Numbered from the stretch's first letter, positions 1-7,177 are shown. The stretch: DNA of 8,399 bases from Desulfobacteraceae bacterium 4572_19 (GCA_002084385.1 NBLS01000090.1:1-8399); one strand, 5' to 3'. The notes: generated by a model not told the origin, from the sequence alone. Made by a program: numbers and translations.

Positions 1-50
1 AAATGTGAGATTACCAAAAAATCACATTTCTTGGTCGTGAACGGTTACAA
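1..50. repeat. 50-bp hairpin repeat, copy C1
   Basis: This segment matches 1038-1087 at 47 of 50 positions in the same orientation. It contains the inverted arms AAATGTGA and TCACATTT around a short A-rich loop, and it ends with the 12-mer GTGAACGGTTAC (37-48). The left side is cut by the window edge, so I cannot tell whether a palindromic element like the one at 951-1017 precedes it. It begins where the coding similarity of the gene remnant at 22-120 appears to stop, which fits either an insertion or a recombination border. Confidence 0.85.
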
Positions 51-120
51 TAAAACGAATCATTCCAGTAATACCCATATACTGACTTAATATTTCAATG
101 CCTACGTATATAGCACCTTG
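22..120 (-). pseudogene. Possible remnant of a small conserved gene
   Basis: An open stretch without a start codon, between a TAA at 121-123 and a TGA at 22-24, encodes about 32 residues including GIEILSQYMGITGMIRFI. From memory this resembles the centre of a family of small prokaryotic proteins with a G-MIRFLQQFE-type motif. The resemblance ends at FI, where the 50-bp repeat begins, and the last residues are read through the repeat. The stretch is in the same frame as the upstream ferritin-like gene, separated from it by two stops. I see no ribosome binding site. The family assignment is weak and rests on about 18 residues. Confidence 0.3.
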
Positions 121-132
121 TTATGAGATATA

Positions 133-621
133 TTATCCATTTTCCGATTGTCCTGTAATTCCATGCTTTTCCATATAAGAACGGATTCTCATTGCATGGT
201 CTTTATCGTCTTTGTTCAATTTCTTAAAGATTTTATCTGTTGTTGAGTTTACTTCTTCATCTATAAAATTTTGGTAATGCAGTTCACATGCCGAGTTTTC
301 AATCTCTAAGGCTATATTAAACGCCTCTTCCCTTGATGGTGGAGTGTTTTCAAAGTTTTTGATTAGAGAAAGTAGTTTGCTGTTTGTATCTTTCAGGTTC
401 TGCAAACTATGATGTAACAAATTGTGTGGAAATTTGTTTACCGGTTCGAAGTACTCTTTCCCGCCTCGAATAAGTGCGGCATGGTTCTTTTCCTCCAATG
501 CCAACTTCCACCAAAACTCTGCGTCGTTTGGAAAGAACTTATAAAAAAGTAAATATATATCACTAACGTTCAATTCAAGATTTATGGATTCATCCACAAG
601 GGAAGTAACATCGTTGTTCAT
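133..621 (-). CDS. Ferritin-like (rubrerythrin-type) diiron protein
   Basis: This 162-residue protein is predicted to be all-helical with ferritin-like metal-site motifs: E16 in the first helix, E44-x-x-H47 in the second, E106/E108 and E113 in the third, and D139-x-x-H142 in the fourth. This is the layout of rubrerythrin-type diiron proteins, which handle peroxide or iron in anaerobes. The last ligand is Asp where Glu is usual. There is no C-terminal rubredoxin domain with paired CxxC, so it is not a full rubrerythrin. No signal peptide is seen, so it should be cytoplasmic. The ATG start is well supported: GAGGAG lies 5 bases upstream at 627-632, inside the end of the preceding small ORF, whose TGA overlaps this ATG. 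The overlap implies translational coupling. The exact substrate cannot be told from the sequence. Confidence 0.8.
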   Translation of the reverse strand: MNNDVTSLVDESINLELNVSDIYLLFYKFFPNDAEFWWKLALEEKNHAALIRGGKEYFEPVNKFPHNLLHHSLQNLKDTNSKLLSLIKNFENTPPSREEAFNIALEIENSACELHYQNFIDEEVNSTTDKIFKKLNKDDKDHAMRIRSYMEKHGITGQSENG

Positions 622-833
622 TTCATCTCCTCATAACTATCTTGATCAACGAAGGTAAACTCATATGCCCAACTAACCATAGACTCTAAACGGCACATCC
701 TCTCTTCATCAGAAGTTTTACCAATTTCATAATTGACTACTCCGCTTGAAATCAAATACCATTCTTTTAATTCAATTATTAATCTTACGCGAATACGCAA
801 TCTATGCACTTGCATTTTTACACATACCAACAA
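618..833 (-). CDS. Small hypothetical protein coupled to the ferritin-like gene
   Basis: An ORF of up to 71 residues ends in ATGA overlap with the ferritin-like gene. The longest reading starts with TTG at 833, with AGGA about 10 bases upstream. An ATG at 815 would give 65 residues but has no clear ribosome binding site. I do not recognise the protein. It has a basic, hydrophobic N-terminal half and an acidic C-terminal half (DEERMCRLESMVSWAYEF), with no signal peptide or metal motif. Its last codons contain the ribosome binding site of the downstream gene, so it may act as a leader peptide, or it may be the truncated end of a larger gene. The region between it and the repeat at 951 holds a candidate promoter. 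Confidence 0.5.
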   Translation of the reverse strand: MLVCVKMQVHRLRIRVRLIIELKEWYLISSGVVNYEIGKTSDEERMCRLESMVSWAYEFTFVDQDSYEEMK

Positions 834-887
834 ATACGTTTATCCTAAGCCTTACATTCGTAATTCACTCATCACTACCTTTTTTTG

Positions 888-916
888 TAAGTAGTTTTTA
901 AACAACCATTTGTCAA
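888..916 (-). promoter_or_regulatory. Candidate sigma-70-type promoter for the small ORF and ferritin-like gene
   Basis: On the minus strand a perfect TTGACA box (911-916) is followed after 17 bases by TACTTA (888-893), a poor -10 match. It lies about 55 bases upstream of the TTG start and 34 bases from the palindrome at 951. The -35 box and spacing are good and the -10 box is weak. Confidence 0.35.
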
Positions 917-950
917 GAAAAAATTTTATTTTTATTACTGTTCAACCCAC

Positions 951-1017
951 TATATTCGCATAAACAGCTTGTCATAAATAGTTGTCCTATATATGCCAAG
1001 CTGTTTATGCGAATATA
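951..1017. repeat. Palindromic repeat, copy A (inverted relative to copy B)
   Basis: A perfect 21-bp inverted repeat (951-971 and 997-1017) encloses a 25-base spacer. The right arm continues to about 1037 and ends in the 12-mer GTGACCGCTTAC. The left outer arm is recognisable only in pieces (GTTCA at 940-944), so this copy is more worn than the one at 7944-8043. The loop GTTGTCCTAT is the reverse complement of the loop in copy B, so the two copies lie in opposite orientation. It separates the phosphatase gene from the ferritin unit and could also act as a transcription terminator, though no strong T-run follows it on the minus strand. Confidence 0.85.
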
Positions 1018-1037
1018 AGGCACTTGTGACCGCTTAC

Positions 1038-1087
1038 AAATGTGAGATTACCGAAAAATCACATTTCTTGTTCGTGAACGCTTACAA
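1038..1087. repeat. 50-bp hairpin repeat, copy C2
   Basis: This is the second copy of the repeat at 1-50, with three differences. The arms AAATGTGA (1038-1045) and TCACATTT (1059-1066) can form a short hairpin. The unit is flanked on both sides by the 12-mer: GTGACCGCTTAC at 1026-1037 and GTGAACGCTTAC at 1074-1085, a 48-base period. It lies directly between palindrome A and the stop codon of the phosphatase gene (1093-1095), so the two repeat types are joined into one composite. Confidence 0.85.
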
Positions 1088-1092
1088 AATCC

Positions 1093-2979
1093 TTACTTGT
1101 ATTTTAAACAAAACATACAGATATCATCACTTTGAGACGCTTTGCCAACATATTTTCCAATTGCATCATCTATACAATAAATAATATTTGTCGCTGAATC
1201 CTTTGGTTTAACGTTGGAAAGAACATCTAATATTCTTTTTTTTCCAAATAATTCGCCATTACTGTTCAGAGCCTCAGTAACACCATCTGTAAACATTAGA
1301 ATAGAATCACCTTCCTGAAATTGATAGTGTTCTTCTGAATATTTAGTATTATCAAATATTCCAAGAAATGTACCGGTACCTTGTTTAAGTTGAAAAACTT
1401 CACCGTTATTTTTTATTATAAATGGAGATTCATGTCCTGCGTTTGCATATTTAGCTTTACCTGTTACAAGATTAATAACCATACAAAAATATGAAACAAA
1501 CATATTAGTATCATTCATAGGTATAATTTCTCTATTAATTAGTCCCATAGTTTCAGGCATAGAAAAGTGAATATTTTTACACATTTTTTCCATGCTTATC
1601 ATCATTACAGTAAACAGAGAAGCCGGAATGCCTTTTCCTGTAACGTCACCAATACTTAAAAACAAATTATTATCGTCTAACATAAAATAATCATAAAAAT
1701 CACCGCTTGCTTCTTTTGCAGGCTTAAGCATTTGAAATAAATCAATATATGGATGCCCATTTATTGTGGATACAGGTTTTGGTATAATATTTTTTTGAAT
1801 ATTTGCAGCTATTTTCAACTCAGTCTCTAATTCAGTCTCTAATTTAGTTGTCTCCTTTATTTTTTCAATATAACTTTTTAACTGAATCTGCATTTTTTGA
1901 ATAGCATCATTTAAACGAATAACTTCAATAACGTTTGATTTTACAGAAATATCCACATCAAAATTACCGTTTGATATCTGCATAACATTTTGAGATATTG
2001 TTTCTATTGATTTTAAAGCATATTTAAGTATAAAGTAAAAACATATAAATAAAGAAAACAGTGTAATTATTCCAAAAGAAAAATCGCGGTATAAAATACG
2101 TCTTAACCCTTGCGTGATTAACATTTTATCTAACGTAGCCATAACAAACACTTTATCGTCAAATATGGAAATTGCAGAGCCTACAATTTCAACTTTATTA
2201 ATTACGATATCAAAATGAAAAATACCTTTGTTCTTATCTATTAATTGGATTAAATGTAAAAAACGATTTTGCTCCACAGGGGTTATAGTTTTAGTGCTAC
2301 CAATAAATTTAATTTTTTTGGGATTTTCAGTTGTCAGAAAAAATAAACTTACGTCAATATAATTAGCTGATAAACTTTTCTCAAGATCGTCAACCAACCT
2401 TTTCAAAAACAGATCAAAAATAAAAACACCCTTAAAATCATCATTAACATCAATGTAGGGATAACTACATGTAACCGTATAATCTTGTCTGTTTTTTATT
2501 TTTTTTACAGTGGAGATTTCTATATAAGGCAGTTTAGTTCTTGCCGGGTATGCAAACCATGATAAAGTGCTATAATCGGGATTTTTTTTTTTAATATCAA
2601 TATAATTAAAATCCATACCGTTACGATAAAAATATTGAGTATAAGCATTTTTACAAGGAGATTCCACAAAACCAATACCACAAATATCTGTTGACATCCA
2701 AAGAGATTTTATTAACTCAGTTTTTTTTTTATCAGAAGGATTTAATACTTTAAATGCGTCAGACAAGTCAAAAGCCATGGAATCGAGTTCATCTTTGATT
2801 TTTTTTACTCTGGCATCAATGATTTCAATGGCAAATTTTACTTCCATTCTTTTAGTTTGTATAAAGTTTTTTTTGGTAGCAAAATAGTTGTTTAAATGAA
2901 TAATACTAAAAAGTGTTCCAATAACTACAAGCAAAATTATTAAACATTGATGAAGCAAACCTATATGCTTTTTTTTCAT
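1093..2979 (-). CDS. Membrane sensor PP2C-type (SpoIIE/RsbU-like) serine phosphatase
   Basis: A 628-residue protein is read from ATG 2979. An in-frame GTG at 3069 would add 30 atypical residues, whereas MKKKHIGLL plus a hydrophobic helix is a normal membrane start. Order: transmembrane helix about 8-27; an extracytoplasmic Cache-like sensor of about 270 residues; a second helix about 300-320; HAMP about 320-372; a Glu/Lys coiled linker; and a SpoIIE/PP2C phosphatase from about 385. Metal-binding aspartates are visible in SGDFYDYF (D427), GDVTGKG (D445), FTDGVTEA (D565) and SDDI (D618), so it should be catalytically competent. The family removes phosphate from serine on STAS anti-sigma-factor antagonists. 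A STAS domain ends the preceding gene, 156 bases upstream, making that domain a candidate substrate. No anti-sigma kinase is in the window. The ligand of the sensor is unknown. Confidence 0.9.
   Translation of the reverse strand: MKKKHIGLLHQCLIILLVVIGTLFSIIHLNNYFATKKNFIQTKRMEVKFAIEIIDARVKKIKDELDSMAFDLSDAFKVLNPSDKKKTELIKSLWMSTDICGIGFVESPCKNAYTQYFYRNGMDFNYIDIKKKNPDYSTLSWFAYPARTKLPYIEISTVKKIKNRQDYTVTCSYPYIDVNDDFKGVFIFDLFLKRLVDDLEKSLSANYIDVSLFFLTTENPKKIKFIGSTKTITPVEQNRFLHLIQLIDKNKGIFHFDIVINKVEIVGSAISIFDDKVFVMATLDKMLITQGLRRILYRDFSFGIITLFSLFICFYFILKYALKSIETISQNVMQISNGNFDVDISVKSNVIEVIRLNDAIQKMQIQLKSYIEKIKETTKLETELETELKIAANIQKNIIPKPVSTINGHPYIDLFQMLKPAKEASGDFYDYFMLDDNNLFLSIGDVTGKGIPASLFTVMMISMEKMCKNIHFSMPETMGLINREIIPMNDTNMFVSYFCMVINLVTGKAKYANAGHESPFIIKNNGEVFQLKQGTGTFLGIFDNTKYSEEHYQFQEGDSILMFTDGVTEALNSNGELFGKKRILDVLSNVKPKDSATNIIYCIDDAIGKYVGKASQSDDICMFCLKYK
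1821..1844. repeat. 12-bp tandem duplication in the phosphatase linker
   Basis: Two exact copies of CAGTCTCTAATT lie head to tail inside the phosphatase gene. They encode the repeated ETEL in the coiled segment between HAMP and the catalytic domain, adding four residues to a helix whose phase normally transmits the signal. Confidence 0.85.
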
Positions 2980-3109
2980 ATAACCGCCACGGCGAATAGT
3001 ACGCCACAACAAAAAATGAAAGTCTTTATAATACAGCATTTCATGGAAACTTTCATATAAACTCACCACGGATAATTCGATAGTTAAAATTTTCGCCAGA
3101 CGTTGGGGG

Positions 3110-3139
3110 CATTCGCGTACATTCGCCGTGAACGGTTAT
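3110..3139. repeat. Short repeat block with the border 12-mer
   Basis: Two copies of CATTCGC (3110-3116 and 3120-3126) are followed by GTGAACGGTTAT (3128-3139), one base from the 12-mer at 37-48. The TTA within the 12-mer supplies the TAA stop codon of the long fusion gene. The rest of the gap down to the phosphatase start (2980-3109) holds no clear promoter or terminator, so readthrough into the phosphatase gene is possible. Confidence 0.6.
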
Positions 3140-5445
3140 AAATTTGCTTTTGCTTCTTCCAAAGTTTCAAACGTTTTAATAAGATCTGCAAAACCTGACA
3201 CTTCAATAATTTCCCTTACAATCCCTTGCAAACTAACAAGTCCTAATTTACCATCGGTGGCATATAATTTTTTAATAAGTATCACAAGACTTCGTAAACC
3301 GGCACTACTGATATATTCAAGTTTTGCCACGTTAAGGATAATTTTTTTATTTTCAAATTTTTCAAAAAATTTTTCAAATTCAGGTGCCGTTTTCAAACTT
3401 AATTCACCATCATAGCAAATAAGCCCGCATTGAAGACATCTTTGAGCACTTGCCTTAATCATATCTTTTGTAAATCCCTTCTCTATTTCACCATTTTCAG
3501 ATAACTCTCTCTTATCATAAACAGGCATAATTTGCTGTGGACTTGAGACAACACCTTCAAGGTGATTAACATCTTGTAAAATAGAAGTATCAGAAAGTAT
3601 TTTGTCAGGAAATACAAGGGGAATATCATACATTAAACGATGAATTGATGCAGCGGCTCTTCTTCCTGCACCAAGAGCTTTAACGGCAGCTATATATCCA
3701 CTTAATACATCGCTATTTGAAAGAAGACCTTTTTCCCTGCCTCCAAAAGGCTGTTTATGTGCTTCAACTCCTTCCCATTTTATTCGGGATTCAGAATTAT
3801 TTAACGCTTCTTCTTTTTCTTCTTCCTGTGTAACTTCTTTCCTAAAAATCAATTCAGGCAAACGACCGGAGGACAGTAGAAGAGTCTTTACGGAAATATT
3901 TTTCTTTTCACCTGTTTCAAAATCTATATAATCAAGTGCTTTAAGTTCACGTTCTTCCCCTGAAATTTTTGTAACTCCCACATTAAAAAGAAGCTCTACA
4001 CCTTCATTTTCAAGATTTGTTAATATCTCTTGATCCAATGATAATAACTTACGTTTTTTTCTAAAAAGAACAGTTATTTGTTTAACTCCAAAATGCTTGC
4101 ATATTTTAACAGCCTCAAGAGTTGCTTTGCCTCCGTCCACAATAACAACTTCAGATGCTATTTTCATATCGTTTTTATTTTCATTACCAGAGTCAATAAG
4201 ATCAATCAAAAGATATGTTCCGGGTATAAGTTCCTCTACTTTTGTTTTAGCGTTTCTGCCAAGCCGAGCATCCCAGCCACCTGATGCAAGAAAGACTGCT
4301 TCATACCCGTCTTTTAATAAAGAATTAATAAAAACATCTTTTCCTAAAGCTTGCTCCTTTGCAACTTCAACACCCATTTCCAACACTCCATCAATATCCC
4401 AGTCAAGAATTTCATGGGATAGTCTCTCTTTGGATATGGCAATTCGAAGAAGACCACCAAGTTTATCTGTTGCTTCAAAAATCTTTGGACTATGGCCTAA
4501 TCTTGCCGAATAAAAAGCTGCTGTTAAGCCTTCTACACCACCACCTATAATTGCAATTTTTTTATCTGTTTCAGGTGCCTTGTAAGGTAAAACTCTTTTT
4601 CCGCTTTTTCTTTCATAATCAGCAACAAAACGTTTTATAGGATTTATAGATACCGGAGAATCTATTAATTTTCGTCTGCACTCTAATTCACATGGTGCGG
4701 GACAAATTCTGCCGATAACACTTGGAAAAGGATTTCGCTCTTTTATTACTTGTAAGGCACCATTATAATCACCAATATCTGCAAGACGAATATATTCTCT
4801 TATATTTATTCCGGCAGGACAAGCTCGCTGGCAAGGTGTTGTGCAGTCATTTGAAGTGTATTCATGAAGAATTCGTCTTGTAACCGAAGTAAGAGAAATA
4901 ATGTTTTGTGGACAAGCAACGGCACAAGCTCCACAACCGGTACAAAGTTTTTCATCTACAATGGGCAATCCGTTATGGCCTATTACCAATGCACCAAACG
5001 TGCAGGCTTTAACGCAATTGCCAAATCCAAGACAACCAATTTTGCACTCTTTCATTCCGCTGTAATGAAGTGCGGCCGCCCTGCAATCGTTTATTCCATT
5101 ATAAAGATATTTAATTTCAGCATCATCACATCCGAAATTACAACCGGGACCTGCAAAATCAGGCTCTTTTGCCTCAACAGTAACACCGAGAATTGCAGCT
5201 ATCTCCTCTGCAAGTTCAGCACCACCTGCCACACATGAATCAGCTCCTGCCTTTCCGGCGGCAATGGCTTCTGCATTAGAGGTACATCCCGGCAATCCAC
5301 ATCCACCACAATTAGCACCTGGCAAAGCATCATCTAATCTTTCCACCAACGGATCAACATATACATAAAAAACCTTTGAAGCTGTGGCAAGCACAGCACC
5401 TATTATAAGACCTAAACCACCCATCATAAAAATTGCATTTATCAT
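3136..5445 (-). CDS. RnfB-GltD-STAS fusion: iron-sulfur flavoprotein with C-terminal anti-sigma-antagonist-like domain
   Basis: This 769-residue protein has three parts. Residues 1-27 are hydrophobic and 30-185 are RnfB-like: C46, C49, C54 and C71 for one cluster, then C134/138/144/148 and C168/171/174/178 for two more. Residues 195-677 resemble glutamate synthase small subunit/NfnB: C201/205/209 and C248/252/256, an FAD motif GGGVEG at 301-306, and a closing CLQCGLIC. The second nucleotide motif reads DGGKATLEA (437-445) rather than the usual GGGNxAxD, so its nucleotide preference is uncertain. Residues 679-769 are a STAS domain with YISSAGLR; S713 aligns with the phosphorylated serine of SpoIIAA. 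This domain starts at DGELSLKTAPEF, so its first strands are missing. The start is firm: GGAGGT lies 5 bases before the ATG. The protein probably accepts electrons from the NuoE/NuoF module upstream (36-base gap) at the membrane or in the cytoplasm. Confidence 0.88.
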   Translation of the reverse strand: MINAIFMMGGLGLIIGAVLATASKVFYVYVDPLVERLDDALPGANCGGCGLPGCTSNAEAIAAGKAGADSCVAGGAELAEEIAAILGVTVEAKEPDFAGPGCNFGCDDAEIKYLYNGINDCRAAALHYSGMKECKIGCLGFGNCVKACTFGALVIGHNGLPIVDEKLCTGCGACAVACPQNIISLTSVTRRILHEYTSNDCTTPCQRACPAGINIREYIRLADIGDYNGALQVIKERNPFPSVIGRICPAPCELECRRKLIDSPVSINPIKRFVADYERKSGKRVLPYKAPETDKKIAIIGGGVEGLTAAFYSARLGHSPKIFEATDKLGGLLRIAISKERLSHEILDWDIDGVLEMGVEVAKEQALGKDVFINSLLKDGYEAVFLASGGWDARLGRNAKTKVEELIPGTYLLIDLIDSGNENKNDMKIASEVVIVDGGKATLEAVKICKHFGVKQITVLFRKKRKLLSLDQEILTNLENEGVELLFNVGVTKISGEERELKALDYIDFETGEKKNISVKTLLLSSGRLPELIFRKEVTQEEEKEEALNNSESRIKWEGVEAHKQPFGGREKGLLSNSDVLSGYIAAVKALGAGRRAAASIHRLMYDIPLVFPDKILSDTSILQDVNHLEGVVSSPQQIMPVYDKRELSENGEIEKGFTKDMIKASAQRCLQCGLICYDGELSLKTAPEFEKFFEKFENKKIILNVAKLEYISSAGLRSLVILIKKLYATDGKLGLVSLQGIVREIIEVSGFADLIKTFETLEEAKANL

Positions 5446-5450
5446 ACATT

Positions 5451-5456
5451 ACCTCC
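5451..5456 (-). promoter_or_regulatory. Strong ribosome binding site of the fusion gene
   Basis: GGAGGT sits 5 bases before ATG 5445 in the short gap after the NuoF-like reading frame. It fixes the start and indicates independent initiation even if translation of the damaged upstream gene ends early. Confidence 0.8.
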
Positions 5457-5481
5457 ATATTTTACCCAATTTTACCAAATC

Positions 5482-5805
5482 TCAAAAAATAGCATCAAAT
5501 TTACATTTATCAAAACAACTCATACACTGTATGCACTTATCCTTGTCTATTACTGCAACTTCCTTCTTTTTCCAGATAATAGCATCAACCGGACAACTTT
5601 TAAAACATAATCCACACTTTTTACAAAGTTCTGCCTTTACCTCAAAATCAAGTAATTCAGTACATTTTTTTGCCGGACAACGTTTTTCATATACATGAGC
5701 CTCGTACTCTTCTCTAAAATATTTTAAAGTAGTAAGAATTGGATTTGCAGCAGTTTGTCCTAATCCGCACAGTGACGATTGAGTTACTATTTCGGATATA
5801 TTTTC
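5482..5805 (-). pseudogene. 3' part of the NuoF-like gene, out of frame (C-terminal ferredoxin domain)
   Basis: From about 5805 the minus strand continues NuoF similarity in a new frame: [18 protein letters not shown], then YFREEYEAH, which is the normal end of NuoF/HydB helical domains, and a C-terminal domain with two [4Fe-4S] motifs ([12 protein letters not shown] and [11 protein letters not shown]). SSLCGLG carries the distal ligand of the NuoF cluster. An upstream ATG in this frame (5871) lies in sequence that codes for NuoF in the other frame, so it is not a true start, and I see no ribosome binding site for separate translation. This segment would be made only by frameshifting or after repair. 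It ends 36 bases before the fusion gene. Its intact ferredoxin motifs suggest that the damage is recent or confined to the junction, or that it is a sequence error. Confidence 0.8.
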
Positions 5806-7171
5806 CGCACGATTCTTCCTGTGTAAATTCAAGAAAGAAACGAGCCATATCCACCATACAAGTTCTATCATCCATTACAATTACACCGCCAGAGCCCATA
5901 ATAGCACCAAGTTGTGCTATATGTTCGTAGTCCACAGGAGTATCAAGGTATTGTTCCGGAATACAACCGCCTGAAGGACCTCCGAGCTGTACACCTTTAA
6001 ATTTTCTTTTATTGGGAATACCGCCACCAATATCAAAAATTAAAGATCTAAGGGAAATACCCATTGGGACTTCCACAAGACCTATATTATTAACATCACC
6101 CGAAATAGCAAAAACTTTAGTTCCCTTGCTTGTTTCGGTACCTATGCTTGCGTACCATTTACCACCCTTTCTAATAATCTGTCCAACATTTGCAAGGGTT
6201 TCCACATTATTTAAAATTGTTGGCTTATTCCATAATCCCTTATGAGCCGGAAAAGGAGGACGAGGGCGAGGCATGCCTCTTTTCCCCTCTATTGATCTCA
6301 TTAAAGCAGTCTCTTCACCGCAAACAAAAGCACCTGCCCCCTCGTATATTTCTATATCAAAATTAAAACCTGAATCTAAAATATTTTCCCCAAGAAGTCC
6401 ATACTCTCTTGCCTGATCAAGGGCAAGGTTAAGTCGGTGTACTGCAAGGGGATACTCTGTTCTGCAATAAACATATCCTTTACTGGCATTAATTGATTTT
6501 GCCGCAATAATCATACCTTCTATAACGGCATGGGGATCTGCTTCAAGAATACTTCTATCCATAAATGCACCGGGGTCACCTTCATCGGCATTGCATAAAA
6601 CATATTTTTCATCACCTGAAGTATTCTTTGCAAATGACCATTTCATGCCAACAGAAAAGCCTGCACCGCCACGCCCCCTTAACCCTGATATTTTCATCTG
6701 TTCAATAATTTCATCAGGGGTCATTTCATTTAAAGCTTTGGCAACACCAAAATACCCTTCTCTTCCTATGTATTCATCTATTTTTTCGGGATCTATTATT
6801 CCTTTATTTCTCATTGCACGAAATTCCTGATGTGCAAAAAAAGGAATTTCATTCATGGTAGGAATTAATTTTTTAGAGGAAGGTTCTTTATAAAGAAGTT
6901 TTTCTACCGGCCTTCCCTTAATAAAATGCTCTTCAACAAGATTTGGAACAGCTTCAGGTTTAAGTTTCTGATAAAAAATTCCTTCAGGATACACAACCAT
7001 TACAGGCCCTACTGCACAAAACCCATTACAACCGGTTATAATCACCTGAATTTCGTCCAAAAGTTCCCGTCTGCCTAACTCTTCTAAAAGAGCATCTTTA
7101 AACTTTTCCGTTCCTGTGGAGTTACAACCGGTACCACCACATAACATTAACTGCATTCGTATCTTACTCAT
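5714..7171 (-). CDS. NuoF/HydB-like NAD(P)H-dehydrogenase flavoprotein subunit, disrupted near its 3' end
   Basis: This is the FMN subunit that exchanges hydride with NAD(P)H. Residues 1-95 form a thioredoxin-like [2Fe-2S] domain (C11, C16, C48, C52). The FMN/NADH site follows, with [10 protein letters not shown] at 163-172 and [13 protein letters not shown] at 194-206, then an SLBB-type region around 350-400. The protein follows the family to ESCGK (453-457), where CTPCR and about 30 more residues are expected. Instead the frame changes, and about 28 unrelated residues lead to a stop. The rest of the family sequence resumes in another frame from about 5805. Joined, the two parts give about 563 residues, some 34 short of related HydB/HndC proteins by my estimate. 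Two of the four ligands of the NuoF [4Fe-4S] cluster are therefore absent. The start is firm: AGGAG lies 6 bases before the ATG. It is 52 bases downstream of the NuoE-like gene. Confidence 0.85.
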   Translation of the reverse strand: MSKIRMQLMLCGGTGCNSTGTEKFKDALLEELGRRELLDEIQVIITGCNGFCAVGPVMVVYPEGIFYQKLKPEAVPNLVEEHFIKGRPVEKLLYKEPSSKKLIPTMNEIPFFAHQEFRAMRNKGIIDPEKIDEYIGREGYFGVAKALNEMTPDEIIEQMKISGLRGRGGAGFSVGMKWSFAKNTSGDEKYVLCNADEGDPGAFMDRSILEADPHAVIEGMIIAAKSINASKGYVYCRTEYPLAVHRLNLALDQAREYGLLGENILDSGFNFDIEIYEGAGAFVCGEETALMRSIEGKRGMPRPRPPFPAHKGLWNKPTILNNVETLANVGQIIRKGGKWYASIGTETSKGTKVFAISGDVNNIGLVEVPMGISLRSLIFDIGGGIPNKRKFKGVQLGGPSGGCIPEQYLDTPVDYEHIAQLGAIMGSGGVIVMDDRTCMVDMARFFLEFTQEESCGKYIRNSNSIVTVRIRTNCCKSNSYYFKIF

Positions 7172-7177
7172 TGGTAT

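Noticed and set aside
1..1087. CRISPR array
   Set aside because: Only two copies of the 50-bp repeat lie about 1 kb apart with genes between, with no regular spacers and no cas genes.
993..1184. Plus-strand ORF through the repeats
   Set aside because: It is read from the palindrome and hairpin repeat and then antisense to the phosphatase gene. A similar frame at 8003 arises only because the repeat is shared.
2980..3069. GTG start of the phosphatase at 3069
   Set aside because: The 30 extra residues are atypical ahead of the membrane helix, while MKKKHIGLL from ATG 2979 makes a standard membrane-protein start.
4097..4513. Plus-strand 138-residue ORF inside the fusion gene
   Set aside because: It is antisense to well-supported GltD-like coding sequence and has no recognisable motif.
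5714..5810. Programmed ribosomal frameshift joining the two NuoF parts
   Set aside because: A frameshift would not restore the missing CTPCR segment and about 30 residues, so a deletion explains the data better. AAAA at the junction is not a convincing slippery site by itself.
5482..5871. Separate 129-residue ferredoxin-like gene starting at ATG 5871
   Set aside because: Its first 20 or so residues are an out-of-frame reading of NuoF coding sequence, it has no ribosome binding site, and the rest is the missing C-terminus of NuoF.
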